Of a DNA stretch of 64,000 nt, positions 17,472-26,122 are shown in pieces. The notes beneath the pieces were generated by a model. The model worked only from the letters and a program-made list of their open reading frames with translations. It was not told the DNA's origin and searched no databases. The number at the start of each line of letters is the position of its first letter. Positions within the stretch are counted from its first letter, which is position 1. The DNA is from Bacteroidales bacterium. Lineage in GTDB: Bacteria > Bacteroidota > Bacteroidia > Bacteroidales > F082. The stretch lies in contig JAFUVT010000014.1 of NCBI GenBank assembly GCA_017477425.1, positions 25,824 through 89,823 on the forward strand, read 5' to 3'. A program made the position numbers and the translations under genes.

Positions 17472-17996
17472 ATGAAACACACTATACTGATGATCATCGC
17501 TTTGCTGTTTTCCGGCATGGCTTTCGCGCAACAAACCTACGACACCGATTTCACCCAAACCCACGTCATGAAGATTTCGGGCAAGACCAAAAACAAGGCG
17601 GGACACCTCATCTTCAATGGCAGCGACCAACTCTCCATGCAATACACCACTCCCGAAGGCGAGTATTTTGTCATCGACGGTAACATGGTGAAAATCAACA
17701 TGGACGGCAAAAAGGCCGAACTCGATGCCGAAAAGGTAAAAATGGTGAAGCTGCAACGTTCTACGTTGCTCAACTGCCTTTTAGGCAACTGGGAGCAAGC
17801 CGCCCAGGACAACAATGCTGACCTCACCGTCAACGAGGAAAAAGGACAGCGTGTTGTGCTCATCAAAGCCAAAGGCAAAGTGCCGAGAGGTGGCTACAAC
17901 TCCGTCGAAATGACCTACAACATCGCTGACGGAAAGATGACCAAATTGGTCTTGGAAGAAGCCATCGGCGTGGTCAACACCTACGAAATCAAATGA
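17472..17996 (+). CDS. LolA-like periplasmic lipoprotein/lipid carrier
   Basis: A 174-residue protein with a signal peptide (ends AFAQ near residue 20). The mature part matches the LolA fold: a repeated edge-strand pattern (FTQTHVMKISGKTKNKAGHLIF, then LSMQYTTPEGEYFVIDG and NMVKINMDGKKAELD). It lies 57 bases after the RND exporter on the same strand. Pairing of an RND/MMPL protein with a LolA homologue is recurrent in Gram-negative lipid-export loci. It may therefore serve that exporter and not general lipoprotein sorting. Housekeeping LolA cannot be excluded. Confidence 0.75.
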   Translation: MKHTILMIIALLFSGMAFAQQTYDTDFTQTHVMKISGKTKNKAGHLIFNGSDQLSMQYTTPEGEYFVIDGNMVKINMDGKKAELDAEKVKMVKLQRSTLLNCLLGNWEQAAQDNNADLTVNEEKGQRVVLIKAKGKVPRGGYNSVEMTYNIADGKMTKLVLEEAIGVVNTYEIK

Positions 17997-18042
17997 TTTT
18001 CTGGCAATAAGCACTCATCGCCAAGGCATTCACCAGCCTCGT

Positions 18043-21012
18043 TCATTCAGGAATGGGATAGGCTTGGTATAGAATGTCGTGCAAAGCCGTCCTGATGCCC
18101 GTCCTGACCAGCTTGTTAGGCTCGGCATCAGGATAGACGCGATTCGACAAGAAAATGATAATCAAATCGTTGGCAGGGTCGGCCCAAACGAAAGTCCCCG
18201 TGAATCCCGTATGGCCGAAACCACGCATCGAGCCCAGTTTGGAAGCCGTGCACGAGCCCTTCTTGTTGAGAGGCAACTTATCGAAGCCGATGCCTCGCCT
18301 ATTGTCGTTGCTGGCCGCGAAAGGCGCCTTCGTGAAATAGCGCACCGTTTCAGGCTTCAGGTATCGCACCCCTTGATAGGTGCCTTCGTCGAGCAACATT
18401 TGCATCAACGCAGCCAGGTCATGGGCGTTCGCAAACAGTCCCGCATGCCCCGCCACACCACCGAACATGGCTGCCGCTTGGTCGTGCACGTCGCCCCAAA
18501 TTAGCTGTTTACGGAAGACGGTGTCGTTCTCTGTCGGGGCAATTTGCTCGCGAGTGAAATGGTTCAAAGGCTGATAGCAGATGTGATTCAGGTTCATGGG
18601 GCCGTAATACTTCTCGTTCAGGTAATCCTCAATGGTTTGGTTGGTCAGCATTTTCACGATTTTGGGCATGTAATAGAAGCCCATATCGCTGTAAAGATAT
18701 TTCTTTTTCCCCAAAGCCGTCTTCGAGACAGAATCGAAAATCCGGTCCTCGTAGTCATCAATAAGATAAAGGTTTTCGGCCACCCTAACGCCATGGTTTT
18801 CATCCAATTGGTCGCTATAGAATTCCTCCATGGGGCCGTTTTCATCAATCGTCACCTTATAAAAAGGCACCCAAGCTTTCAGTCCGGCTTGGTGAGTCAT
18901 AATGTCGATGAGTTTCAGTTTGCCATGCGCTTTCCCTTTCAAATAGGGGAAAAAGTCGGCCAAAGTCTTGTTCAAGTCGATTAGTCCATCGTCATATAAC
19001 TTCATGATAGCCAATGTAGAAGCGAATATTTTGGTACACGAAGCAATGTCGTACAGGTCATCGGGCTTCACTTTGTGGCCCCCGCCATAGGTGAAGTTGC
19101 CGAAACACTTGTCGTAGACCATCTTGCCATCTTTCATCGCCACAATCTGACATCCTGGATAGGCTCCTTTTCGGATGCCCAAACGTGCCACCGAATCCAG
19201 CTTTGAAACGTATTTCTCATCCAAAACGCCCGATGGAGTTGCCGTAACCGATTCATTTTGCAGCGTTTGAACGCCTTTCGACGGGATTTCCTTTGAAGGC
19301 AAAATATGGACTTTCTTTTCTGGAGCCATCGCCACCAAACCGTCGCCGCACTTGAATTTGTTCGTCGAAACGGGCAAAGTGCCTTTGGCCTCAAGCTCAC
19401 CCGAAAGCAGCCTCACCACGGCGTCGACGGCTGGAACCTCGTCTTGGTAAGCCACCACCACACCCTTCACGCTATTGTTGATGCGGAACATATCCAAGGC
19501 ATAGGGACAGGCAAACAAATTGAGGATCACGTCGTTCTGCGCGACCAGACGATTGAAGAACTTCACCGTCTCGTCGTTGATGCCATAGTTTTTGTTGGCG
19601 AACATCGTGGTTTTCTCGATGCTGACCACCACCAAATCATAGGCCTCCAATTGCTTCAGCCATTCCGCCGACTTGCTACCGATGTTCTCTTTCGTGGTAA
19701 CAAAAGATTTTGTGCTGAAACCTCTCTCAATCAACCCGTTATTCACATCGTTTTTGGTGTTGCCAATCGTCACCACCGCTATTTTCTTGTTGTTGGCCAA
19801 AGGCATCACCTGACTGTCGTTTCGCAGCAAAGTCACGGCCTCTTCATACAGCTGCTTTCGAAGGTCAAGATAGGATTTCTTTTTCAAGTCGTCCATCAGA
19901 TTGGCAGTTGAGGCCGGTTGATAGTGATTTAAGCCAGCGCGATACTTATAGCGCAAGATTTTTTTGCAGCTTTCCTCCACTCTTGCGGCCGCTTGAGGGT
20001 CACGTTCCGCCGCCGCTTTGATGGTCTTGATGGCAAACGGCACATCGGTGGGCAATATCAGCACGTCGTTGCCAGCCATGAACGCCACATAAGGCACGCT
20101 GTCCTGGCGCACTTTCTCCGAAACACCTTTCATATCCAAACCATCGGTGAAAATCAGGCCTTCGAAGCCCATTTCCTCTTTCAGCAAATCGGTCACCACG
20201 CCATGCGACAAAGAGGATGAGGTGTTCTTAACCGCCTCAATGGCAGGAAAATAGAGATGTCCAACCATCGCGCCGTTCACGCCTTCTTCAATCATGTAAC
20301 GGAAAGGCGCCAACTCGATGTCGCGCACCTCTTCCATCGTGCGGGTCACGGTGGGCAAAGTCATGTGCGAGTCGGTGGCCGTATTGCCGTGACCTGGGAA
20401 ATGCTTCATCGAGGTAATCAAACCTTTGCTTTGCATGCCTAATGCATAGGCAGCACCCTTCTCGCCCACCTTTTGCGGGTCTTCGCCAAAACTCCGCATG
20501 CCAATGATGGGGTTAGCCGGATTGGAGTTGACGTCCACCACTGGCGCAAAGTTGACCTGAATGCCCATACGTTGGCATTGCTCGGCCACCTGCTGTCCCA
20601 TCTCATAGAGGAGATCATCGTCGGTGATAGCGCCTAAAGTCATCTGATAAGGATACGACAACGTCTTTTTCACACGCATTCCCAAGCCCCATTCGGCATC
20701 GATAGTGACCATCAAAGGCGTTTGTGCAAGTGCCTGCCAATCATTGGTTTGCTTCACTTGAGCCTCGGCATCGGCACGGAAAAAGCACACGCCGCCAATG
20801 TTGTATTTTTTGATGTATTGTGCCACGTTTTCATAAAAAGGCTTGTCGGGCTGGTTGGCACGCATGCAAATCAACTGCGCCACACGTTGCTCCAAAGTCA
20901 AGCTGTTGTACACCGAATCCACCCAGCGCGATTCAGCGTCCTGGGCAAAGCATTGTCCCACCAACATCGTCAGTCCGATGAGACCAAAAGAAATAGTTTG
21001 TTTGATATTCAT
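18043..21012 (-). CDS. GH3 beta-N-acetylhexosaminidase fused to a beta-lactamase-type serine hydrolase
   Basis: A 989-residue two-enzyme protein with a signal peptide (ends CFAQ, about 24). Residues about 30-360 are a NagZ-type GH3 domain, with the KHFPGHGNTATDSH loop carrying the His/Asp general acid-base pair and IFTDGLDMKG containing the catalytic nucleophile aspartate. A linker domain (about 390-590) follows. Residues about 610-980 are a class C beta-lactamase/D-Ala peptidase domain, with the S-x-x-K motif in ASCTKIF and YSDMGFYYM as the probable YxN-like region. Together these would act on peptidoglycan fragments. Such fusions are known in Bacteroidota. Last gene of a six-gene operon, 22 bases after the thioredoxin-like gene. 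Confidence 0.9.
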   Translation of the reverse strand: MNIKQTISFGLIGLTMLVGQCFAQDAESRWVDSVYNSLTLEQRVAQLICMRANQPDKPFYENVAQYIKKYNIGGVCFFRADAEAQVKQTNDWQALAQTPLMVTIDAEWGLGMRVKKTLSYPYQMTLGAITDDDLLYEMGQQVAEQCQRMGIQVNFAPVVDVNSNPANPIIGMRSFGEDPQKVGEKGAAYALGMQSKGLITSMKHFPGHGNTATDSHMTLPTVTRTMEEVRDIELAPFRYMIEEGVNGAMVGHLYFPAIEAVKNTSSSLSHGVVTDLLKEEMGFEGLIFTDGLDMKGVSEKVRQDSVPYVAFMAGNDVLILPTDVPFAIKTIKAAAERDPQAAARVEESCKKILRYKYRAGLNHYQPASTANLMDDLKKKSYLDLRKQLYEEAVTLLRNDSQVMPLANNKKIAVVTIGNTKNDVNNGLIERGFSTKSFVTTKENIGSKSAEWLKQLEAYDLVVVSIEKTTMFANKNYGINDETVKFFNRLVAQNDVILNLFACPYALDMFRINNSVKGVVVAYQDEVPAVDAVVRLLSGELEAKGTLPVSTNKFKCGDGLVAMAPEKKVHILPSKEIPSKGVQTLQNESVTATPSGVLDEKYVSKLDSVARLGIRKGAYPGCQIVAMKDGKMVYDKCFGNFTYGGGHKVKPDDLYDIASCTKIFASTLAIMKLYDDGLIDLNKTLADFFPYLKGKAHGKLKLIDIMTHQAGLKAWVPFYKVTIDENGPMEEFYSDQLDENHGVRVAENLYLIDDYEDRIFDSVSKTALGKKKYLYSDMGFYYMPKIVKMLTNQTIEDYLNEKYYGPMNLNHICYQPLNHFTREQIAPTENDTVFRKQLIWGDVHDQAAAMFGGVAGHAGLFANAHDLAALMQMLLDEGTYQGVRYLKPETVRYFTKAPFAASNDNRRGIGFDKLPLNKKGSCTASKLGSMRGFGHTGFTGTFVWADPANDLIIIFLSNRVYPDAEPNKLVRTGIRTALHDILYQAYPIPE

Positions 21013-21034
21013 AGCAATTTGATTTTCAAATAAT

Positions 21035-21868
21035 TCAATTATTTTGTCTTAACCAAAACTTTAATTCATTCCAATCGTATGGTTTGCAAACGATAGTCCT
21101 GTCGGCATCCAAAACGAAGACCGTAGGCGTAGAAGTGACGTGGAAATCCATAAAAGCCTTACCATCCCAACGCAAATCATCATAAAAATGGTATCCAAGC
21201 AAGTGCATTTTTTTTACCGTCGCTTTTACGTCCTCAAGACTATCCGCCAAAGCAAACGTAACCAATTCAAAATCAGTCTCCAAGTCGAGCTTTTTCCTGA
21301 TTTGGCTCAAAAAATCATGGCAATATTCGCAGTCTGTCGACCAAAAAACGACAATGATACGCTGGGCCGTAGAGCCATAGATATTATATGGTTCTCCATC
21401 AATGGTGACGCCGGAAAAATCAGGTGCCTTGACCCCGACACGAACTTTTTGATAAGGCTCGGCGATGGAATCCAAACGCATTCCTTCTTCTATAGTTATC
21501 TCACCTTCAGCGAGTTGTGGATAGTTCAAAAGAAAATCCGTCACTTGATTTCGTCCCAGGTTTGAATAGCCATTGAGGGCAAAGCCCAAAATATATTCGT
21601 ACATCCACATATTCACTTTGGCCTTGCCAAGCACGAATTTCAGTCCCTCAACCGACAGACTATCAAAGCGTTGTTCGTCGCCATCGGTAAACGAATAGAA
21701 AAAACCAACCAATTTGTCGGACAAATTTTGCGATGCAATCAACGTCGAATCGCTGAAATCAACATCGTCCCAATAGGCTCGCATCGTATCTGTCTGAGCC
21801 TTCAATGAATGCCCTGAAGAAACGAGAACAAACACAAAAACAATATAGATTAATCTTTTCATATTCAT
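21035..21868 (-). CDS. Periplasmic thioredoxin-like (TlpA-type) protein
   Basis: A 277-residue protein with a signal peptide (ends LKAQ, about 25). An alpha-helical N-terminal domain (about 30-140) precedes a thioredoxin fold (about 145-277) with VKAPDFSGVTIDGEPYNIY and the redox site C180-E-Y-C183. The cis-proline loop is STPTVFVLD. This architecture is common in Bacteroidota TlpA/AhpC-TSA-like proteins that reduce or isomerise disulfides in the periplasm. Two in-frame ATGs lie six bases apart at 21868 and 21862. It sits between rnhB and the GH3 fusion in the operon. Confidence 0.85.
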   Translation of the reverse strand: MNMKRLIYIVFVFVLVSSGHSLKAQTDTMRAYWDDVDFSDSTLIASQNLSDKLVGFFYSFTDGDEQRFDSLSVEGLKFVLGKAKVNMWMYEYILGFALNGYSNLGRNQVTDFLLNYPQLAEGEITIEEGMRLDSIAEPYQKVRVGVKAPDFSGVTIDGEPYNIYGSTAQRIIVVFWSTDCEYCHDFLSQIRKKLDLETDFELVTFALADSLEDVKATVKKMHLLGYHFYDDLRWDGKAFMDFHVTSTPTVFVLDADRTIVCKPYDWNELKFWLRQNN

Positions 21869-21885
21869 GATTTTACGCTATCCGA

Positions 21886-22482
21886 TTAAATATCCAACTT
21901 CAACTGAATTGCCATATTGAAAGTCATTCGATGCAAAGGCGAAGTGCCAAAGTCGGCGATAGCTTTTTTATGCTCAGGAGTCGGATAGCCTTTGTTTTTC
22001 TTCCAATTGTAAACGGGAAACTGTTCGTCATATTGTGCCATCATCATATCCCTCGTGGTCTTGGCCAAGATGGAAGCCGCCGCAATAGACTGATATTTAG
22101 CGTCGCCCCCAACAATACATACGTGTTTCACCTTCTTGTATGGATTAAAGCGGTTGCCGTCAATGAGCAGCAACTCAGGTTGAAGCTTTAATTCATCTAA
22201 AGCCCTGTGCATCGCTAAGAATGAAGCATTTAAGATATTGATTTCATCAATCTCCTGTGCCGTGACAACACCTATGCCATACGACACAGCTTCCTTCATT
22301 ACCATTTCACGCAATTGCATCCTTTTCTTTTCCGTAAGTTGCTTGGAATCATTGAGTTCAGGATAATCGGCATCTTTTCTCAGAATCACCGCAGCAGCCA
22401 CCACCGGACCAGCAAGACAGCCTCTGCCCGCCTCGTCGCAACCCGCTTCAATCAAATCAGAATAATGTGTCAGCAAGCCCAT
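21886..22482 (-). CDS. rnhB: Ribonuclease HII
   Basis: A 198-residue enzyme that nicks RNA in RNA-DNA hybrids, including single misincorporated ribonucleotides. The signature CDEAGRG places catalytic D16 and E17. D108 (LLIDGN) and an Asp at about 145 (KTTRD) complete the metal site. It is typical in length. It begins 3 bases after the stop of the DUF6427-like gene and is therefore operonic. Confidence 0.95.
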   Translation of the reverse strand: MGLLTHYSDLIEAGCDEAGRGCLAGPVVAAAVILRKDADYPELNDSKQLTEKKRMQLREMVMKEAVSYGIGVVTAQEIDEINILNASFLAMHRALDELKLQPELLLIDGNRFNPYKKVKHVCIVGGDAKYQSIAAASILAKTTRDMMMAQYDEQFPVYNWKKNKGYPTPEHKKAIADFGTSPLHRMTFNMAIQLKLDI

Positions 22483-22485
22483 GAT

Positions 22486-23469
22486 TCAAATCAGTTTGAA
22501 ATAATAATGATTGGCAAACACGGCCATCAGAAAAACAACCAAGAACAAATTGGCCCATCCCGTATTGTTGATATACGAGAAAGCATACGACACCAATATG
22601 GATAAAACAATGAATATCAAGCCGTTCATCAAGACATTACCGCCTAAAAACAGCAATAATACAGCAAAGGCCAGCATGATATAAGTCATCGAAATCTTGC
22701 TTCTCACCGCCACTGTTTTCTCAAAATTGGCATTGACTCCCCCGAACATCAGGAACATTGTAGAAGCAAAAAGAACGACTAAAAGAGTGATTGTCTTTAA
22801 GTTAAAACCTTCAACCGAGAATTGGATTGAAGTGAAATAGTCTGAATAGCCTTGGATCAGCAACTTGAAGTCGCCAAACAAAAACACGTCAACAAAATAG
22901 ACGAAATAGACAAAGAGGAAACCGAACAAAGGCACCAACTGGAGGCGTAGCGACCCATTCTTGGCCATCGGCATTACGATCATTATCCATAATACCAGCA
23001 CGATGGAAGGGAAATAACAAAGGGTTGCCAAAGCCAAATAAACACCCACCTTCATCAAGTTCATCTCAGGGCTGGGAAGTTGGTAGGCATCAAACAAGTT
23101 CTTGATCACCAACAAGATAAAGAAAGCAGACAAAGCAAATGGATAAAAATTTGTCTGCGTACCGGTAAGGCTCATCAACACAACAAAGACAAAAGCGCCC
23201 ATTGTACTCACCTTGCCCACAATCTGGTTTTTGATCAACATCGCATTGAATATCAGCGTCTCAAGCACCAAAAGGAGGAAAGTGAAAGCATGTTGAAGGA
23301 TAGGGGAATAACTCAGCCAATGGTCAACCAAATTGTAGATGGGTGTCACTGGATTGGTTAAACCCGTGGTCAACTTCCCCGACGCAAACGACGGTATCCA
23401 CAAGGCGATAGTCATCAACGCAATCACCACATACTGAATGGCATAGCTCTGTCTGAAAAACTTAATCAT
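22486..23469 (-). CDS. DUF6427-like integral membrane protein
   Basis: A 327-residue protein with about ten hydrophobic segments and no soluble domain or catalytic motif that I recognise. Its position directly after purD, with an ATGA start-stop overlap, matches a conserved Bacteroidota arrangement in which DUF6427-type proteins occur. The assignment rests on context and hydropathy. The function is unknown. A transporter or polyprenyl-linked-sugar enzyme scaffold is possible, given the GT4 gene at the head of the operon. Confidence 0.6.
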   Translation of the reverse strand: MIKFFRQSYAIQYVVIALMTIALWIPSFASGKLTTGLTNPVTPIYNLVDHWLSYSPILQHAFTFLLLVLETLIFNAMLIKNQIVGKVSTMGAFVFVVLMSLTGTQTNFYPFALSAFFILLVIKNLFDAYQLPSPEMNLMKVGVYLALATLCYFPSIVLVLWIMIVMPMAKNGSLRLQLVPLFGFLFVYFVYFVDVFLFGDFKLLIQGYSDYFTSIQFSVEGFNLKTITLLVVLFASTMFLMFGGVNANFEKTVAVRSKISMTYIMLAFAVLLLFLGGNVLMNGLIFIVLSILVSYAFSYINNTGWANLFLVVFLMAVFANHYYFKLI

Positions 23470-24836
23470 TGTAGTTTCATTAAATCAAGTCCGATGTCGT
23501 GGCGGTAGTTGGCACCATCAAAATGGATTTTCTCCACCTCACGGTAGGCCAAATTTCGTGCTTCCTCGATGGTATTGCCATGAGCCGTCACCGCAATGAC
23601 ACGGCCACCCGACGTAACCACTTCGTTATCAGCATTGAAAGATGTTCCTGCATGGAATGCCACAACGTCTTTCAAGCCGTTCAAGCCGTTCATCACTTTC
23701 CCTTTTTCATAGGCCTCGGGATAGCCGCCCGAGACCATCATCACCGTGACCGCCGTCTTGTCGCTCTTGGCATAATGAACTTCATTTAGGCGACCGTCGG
23801 CGCAAGCGCCGAGCATATCCACGAAGTCGCCCTCGATACGGGTCATCACCGCTTCAGTCTCCGGGTCGCCCATGCGCACGTTGTATTCAATGACGTATGG
23901 ATTGCCGCCATCGTTCATCAAACCCAAGAAAATGAAGCCTTTATAGTCGATGCCTTCGGCTTTCAGTCCCTTCAACGTCGGTTTCACGATACGCTCTTCC
24001 ACCCGATTCAGAAACTCCGCCGTGCAGAATGGCACTGGCGAAACCGCACCCATGCCGCCCGTGTTCAGGCCCGTATCGCCGTCGCCAATACGCTTGTAAT
24101 CCTTGGCTTCGGGCAACAAAACATAGTGTTCGCCATCGGTCAAGACGAAAACGGAAACCTCGATACCTTTCAGGAACTCCTCGATGACCACCGTCGCTGA
24201 GGCCGACCCAAACTTGCCGTCAAGCATCTTGCCCAATTCCTCTTTGGCTTCTTGCAAGTCGTTGAGGATCAGTACGCCTTTACCAGCGGCAAGACCATCA
24301 GCCTTCAAGACATACGGTGCTTTCACGCTCTCGAGGAAACGACAGCCCGCTTCCAGGTTTTCCTTGTTGACCTTGAAGCATTTTGCCGTCGGGATGCCGT
24401 ATTTTTCCATAAAATCCTTGGCGAAGGCCTTCGACCCTTCAAGTTGAGCCCCACGCTTGTCGGGACCGATGATTTTCACTCCATGAAGATCGGCATCCGA
24501 CTTGAAGAAATCGACGATACCGTCCACCAAAGGCTGCTCAGGTCCCACCACAACGATGTTGATATTTTGCTTTAAGCAGAAGTCTTTTACAGATTCAAAA
24601 TCAGATGGTTTTATATTCACATTCATACCCACATTTGCCGTTCCGGCATTGCCTGGAGCGATGTAAAGGCGTGCGCCCTCGCTTTGCGCCAATTTCCAAG
24701 CCAAAGCGTGTTCGCGTCCGCCCGAACCCAGCACCAGCACGTTTTTCTCCACCAAAGTGACATGCTGTCCTTGGACTTCCTTCCAATCCGCTGCATCTTT
24801 CTTATTATCAGCAGGATACATGATTATTTTAGCCAT
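23466..24836 (-). CDS. purD: Phosphoribosylamine-glycine ligase (GAR synthetase)
   Basis: Catalyses step two of purine synthesis, joining glycine to phosphoribosylamine with ATP. The ATP-grasp body is complete: VLGSGGREHALAW, VVGPEQPLVDG, YVLKADGLAAGKGV, GGMGAVSP, and EYNVRMGDPETEAVM near the metal site. The reading from ATG 24836 gives 456 residues, about 30 longer than usual. Homologues normally begin at the NVLVLGSGG strand, so a GTG near residue 29 (about 24752) could be the true start. The preceding glycosyltransferase ends only 14 bases away. Confidence 0.95.
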   Translation of the reverse strand: MAKIIMYPADNKKDAADWKEVQGQHVTLVEKNVLVLGSGGREHALAWKLAQSEGARLYIAPGNAGTANVGMNVNIKPSDFESVKDFCLKQNINIVVVGPEQPLVDGIVDFFKSDADLHGVKIIGPDKRGAQLEGSKAFAKDFMEKYGIPTAKCFKVNKENLEAGCRFLESVKAPYVLKADGLAAGKGVLILNDLQEAKEELGKMLDGKFGSASATVVIEEFLKGIEVSVFVLTDGEHYVLLPEAKDYKRIGDGDTGLNTGGMGAVSPVPFCTAEFLNRVEERIVKPTLKGLKAEGIDYKGFIFLGLMNDGGNPYVIEYNVRMGDPETEAVMTRIEGDFVDMLGACADGRLNEVHYAKSDKTAVTVMMVSGGYPEAYEKGKVMNGLNGLKDVVAFHAGTSFNADNEVVTSGGRVIAVTAHGNTIEEARNLAYREVEKIHFDGANYRHDIGLDLMKLQ

Positions 24837-24850
24837 ATTGATTGTATTTA

Positions 24851-25978
24851 TTATTCATTAATCGCTTTCATCAAACAATGCCAAATGTCGGCAGCGGCTT
24901 TGTCCCATGAGAACACCTGCGCCCGTTCGCGCCCCTTTTCTATCAGGTTTTGACGCACGTTTTCGTCCAGCATCTCCGTCATGCCTTCGGCAATCGAAGC
25001 CTCGCTGAACGGATCGACGAGCAAAGCCGCGTCGTCGGCCACCTCGGGCATGGAGGTCACATTGGATGTGATGACGGGCGTGTCGCAACGGAAAGCCTCC
25101 AAAATCGGGATGCCAAAGCCCTCAAAATAAGACACATACACCGAAGCCAAGGCCGATGCTGTCACCTTGTGCAGGTCCTCGGCACTCAGTCGTCCCGTAA
25201 AGACCACCTCATCCTTGAAGCGCATAGAGCTGTAGGCCTGCTCGATCGGCTCCGACCACCAACGCTTCTCCCCTACAATCAACAACTTAACATTGGAAGG
25301 CGTTTGGCTTTTAAACAAGTCGAAGGCCGTAAACAGTCGCGCCAAGTTCTTGCGAGGATGCAACGAACCGACAAACATGAAGTAAGGATTTCCAGCCGTG
25401 TACTTTGCTCGTACAACCGCTTGTTCTTCATCAGGAATCGGCGCAAACTTCTCATTCACACCGTTATACGCCACATCAATCTTCTCAGGCTCGATGCCAT
25501 AGCAATCGACAATGTCTTGTTTCGAGAACTCCGAAACCGTGACGATGCGTTTTGCCTTTCGCGCAAATTTCGGGAAATATTTCTTGTAGTGCCAAAGATG
25601 GATCTTCGGCATATCCTTCGGGAAATGCTCGAAGTTAAGGTCATGGAATTGAGCTACTTGCGGCACTTTACTCCGCAAACTCAGATAGCCATCAGGCGAG
25701 AAGAACAAGTCAGGCTTGATACGCTTCAACGCTTTTGTGACCGAGAACTCGAAAAACCAAATAAACAGGAACGGATGGCGCGCCTGAGGGAACAACACCA
25801 CTGGCTTAACGTTATCTGCGAAAAGAAACATCGGATCAGGCGCGCGGTCGAAGAGAAAATAAAACTCCACTTCGGGATGGCTTTTCACCATGCGACGCAA
25901 GGTCTCATAGGCCACCCATCCAATCCCTTCGAGTCTGTCTTTCAGTAACAAACGCGTATTAACTGCGATTTTCATCAT
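24851..25978 (-). CDS. Family 4 glycosyltransferase
   Basis: A 375-residue GT-B enzyme that transfers a sugar from a nucleotide donor with retention. The N-terminal domain has the NTRLL and EGIGWVAYETLRRM loop. The C-terminal domain has FVGSLHPRKNLARLF and the donor-binding YFEGFGIPILEAF (E-x7-E-like), typical of mannosyl- or glucosyltransferases. It heads the operon, with a promoter 52 bases upstream. No other polysaccharide-assembly genes are nearby, so the acceptor is unknown. Confidence 0.85.
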   Translation of the reverse strand: MMKIAVNTRLLLKDRLEGIGWVAYETLRRMVKSHPEVEFYFLFDRAPDPMFLFADNVKPVVLFPQARHPFLFIWFFEFSVTKALKRIKPDLFFSPDGYLSLRSKVPQVAQFHDLNFEHFPKDMPKIHLWHYKKYFPKFARKAKRIVTVSEFSKQDIVDCYGIEPEKIDVAYNGVNEKFAPIPDEEQAVVRAKYTAGNPYFMFVGSLHPRKNLARLFTAFDLFKSQTPSNVKLLIVGEKRWWSEPIEQAYSSMRFKDEVVFTGRLSAEDLHKVTASALASVYVSYFEGFGIPILEAFRCDTPVITSNVTSMPEVADDAALLVDPFSEASIAEGMTEMLDENVRQNLIEKGRERAQVFSWDKAAADIWHCLMKAINE

Positions 25979-26029
25979 TCTGTTTTACACTCGTTTTCAT
26001 GCAGTCATTCCAACTGCTGTTTTACTTCG

Positions 26030-26037
26030 CAAAGATA
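26030..26037 (-). promoter_or_regulatory. -7 promoter element of the six-gene GT4-purD-rnhB operon
   Basis: TATCTTTG on the minus strand. No other such element was seen before 18043, supporting one transcript for six closely spaced genes. Confidence 0.6.
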
Positions 26038-26090
26038 CAAATTTTACCTTCATCATCACCTTTCCTATTAGAATTGAATTGGATTTTTAT

Positions 26091-26098
26091 TACTTTTG
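26091..26098 (+). promoter_or_regulatory. -7 promoter element for the DUF5060 hydrolase
   Basis: TACTTTTG, 25 bases before the ATG at 26123. Confidence 0.6.
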
Positions 26099-26122
26099 CT
26101 CCGAATAAAACCATACAACGCC

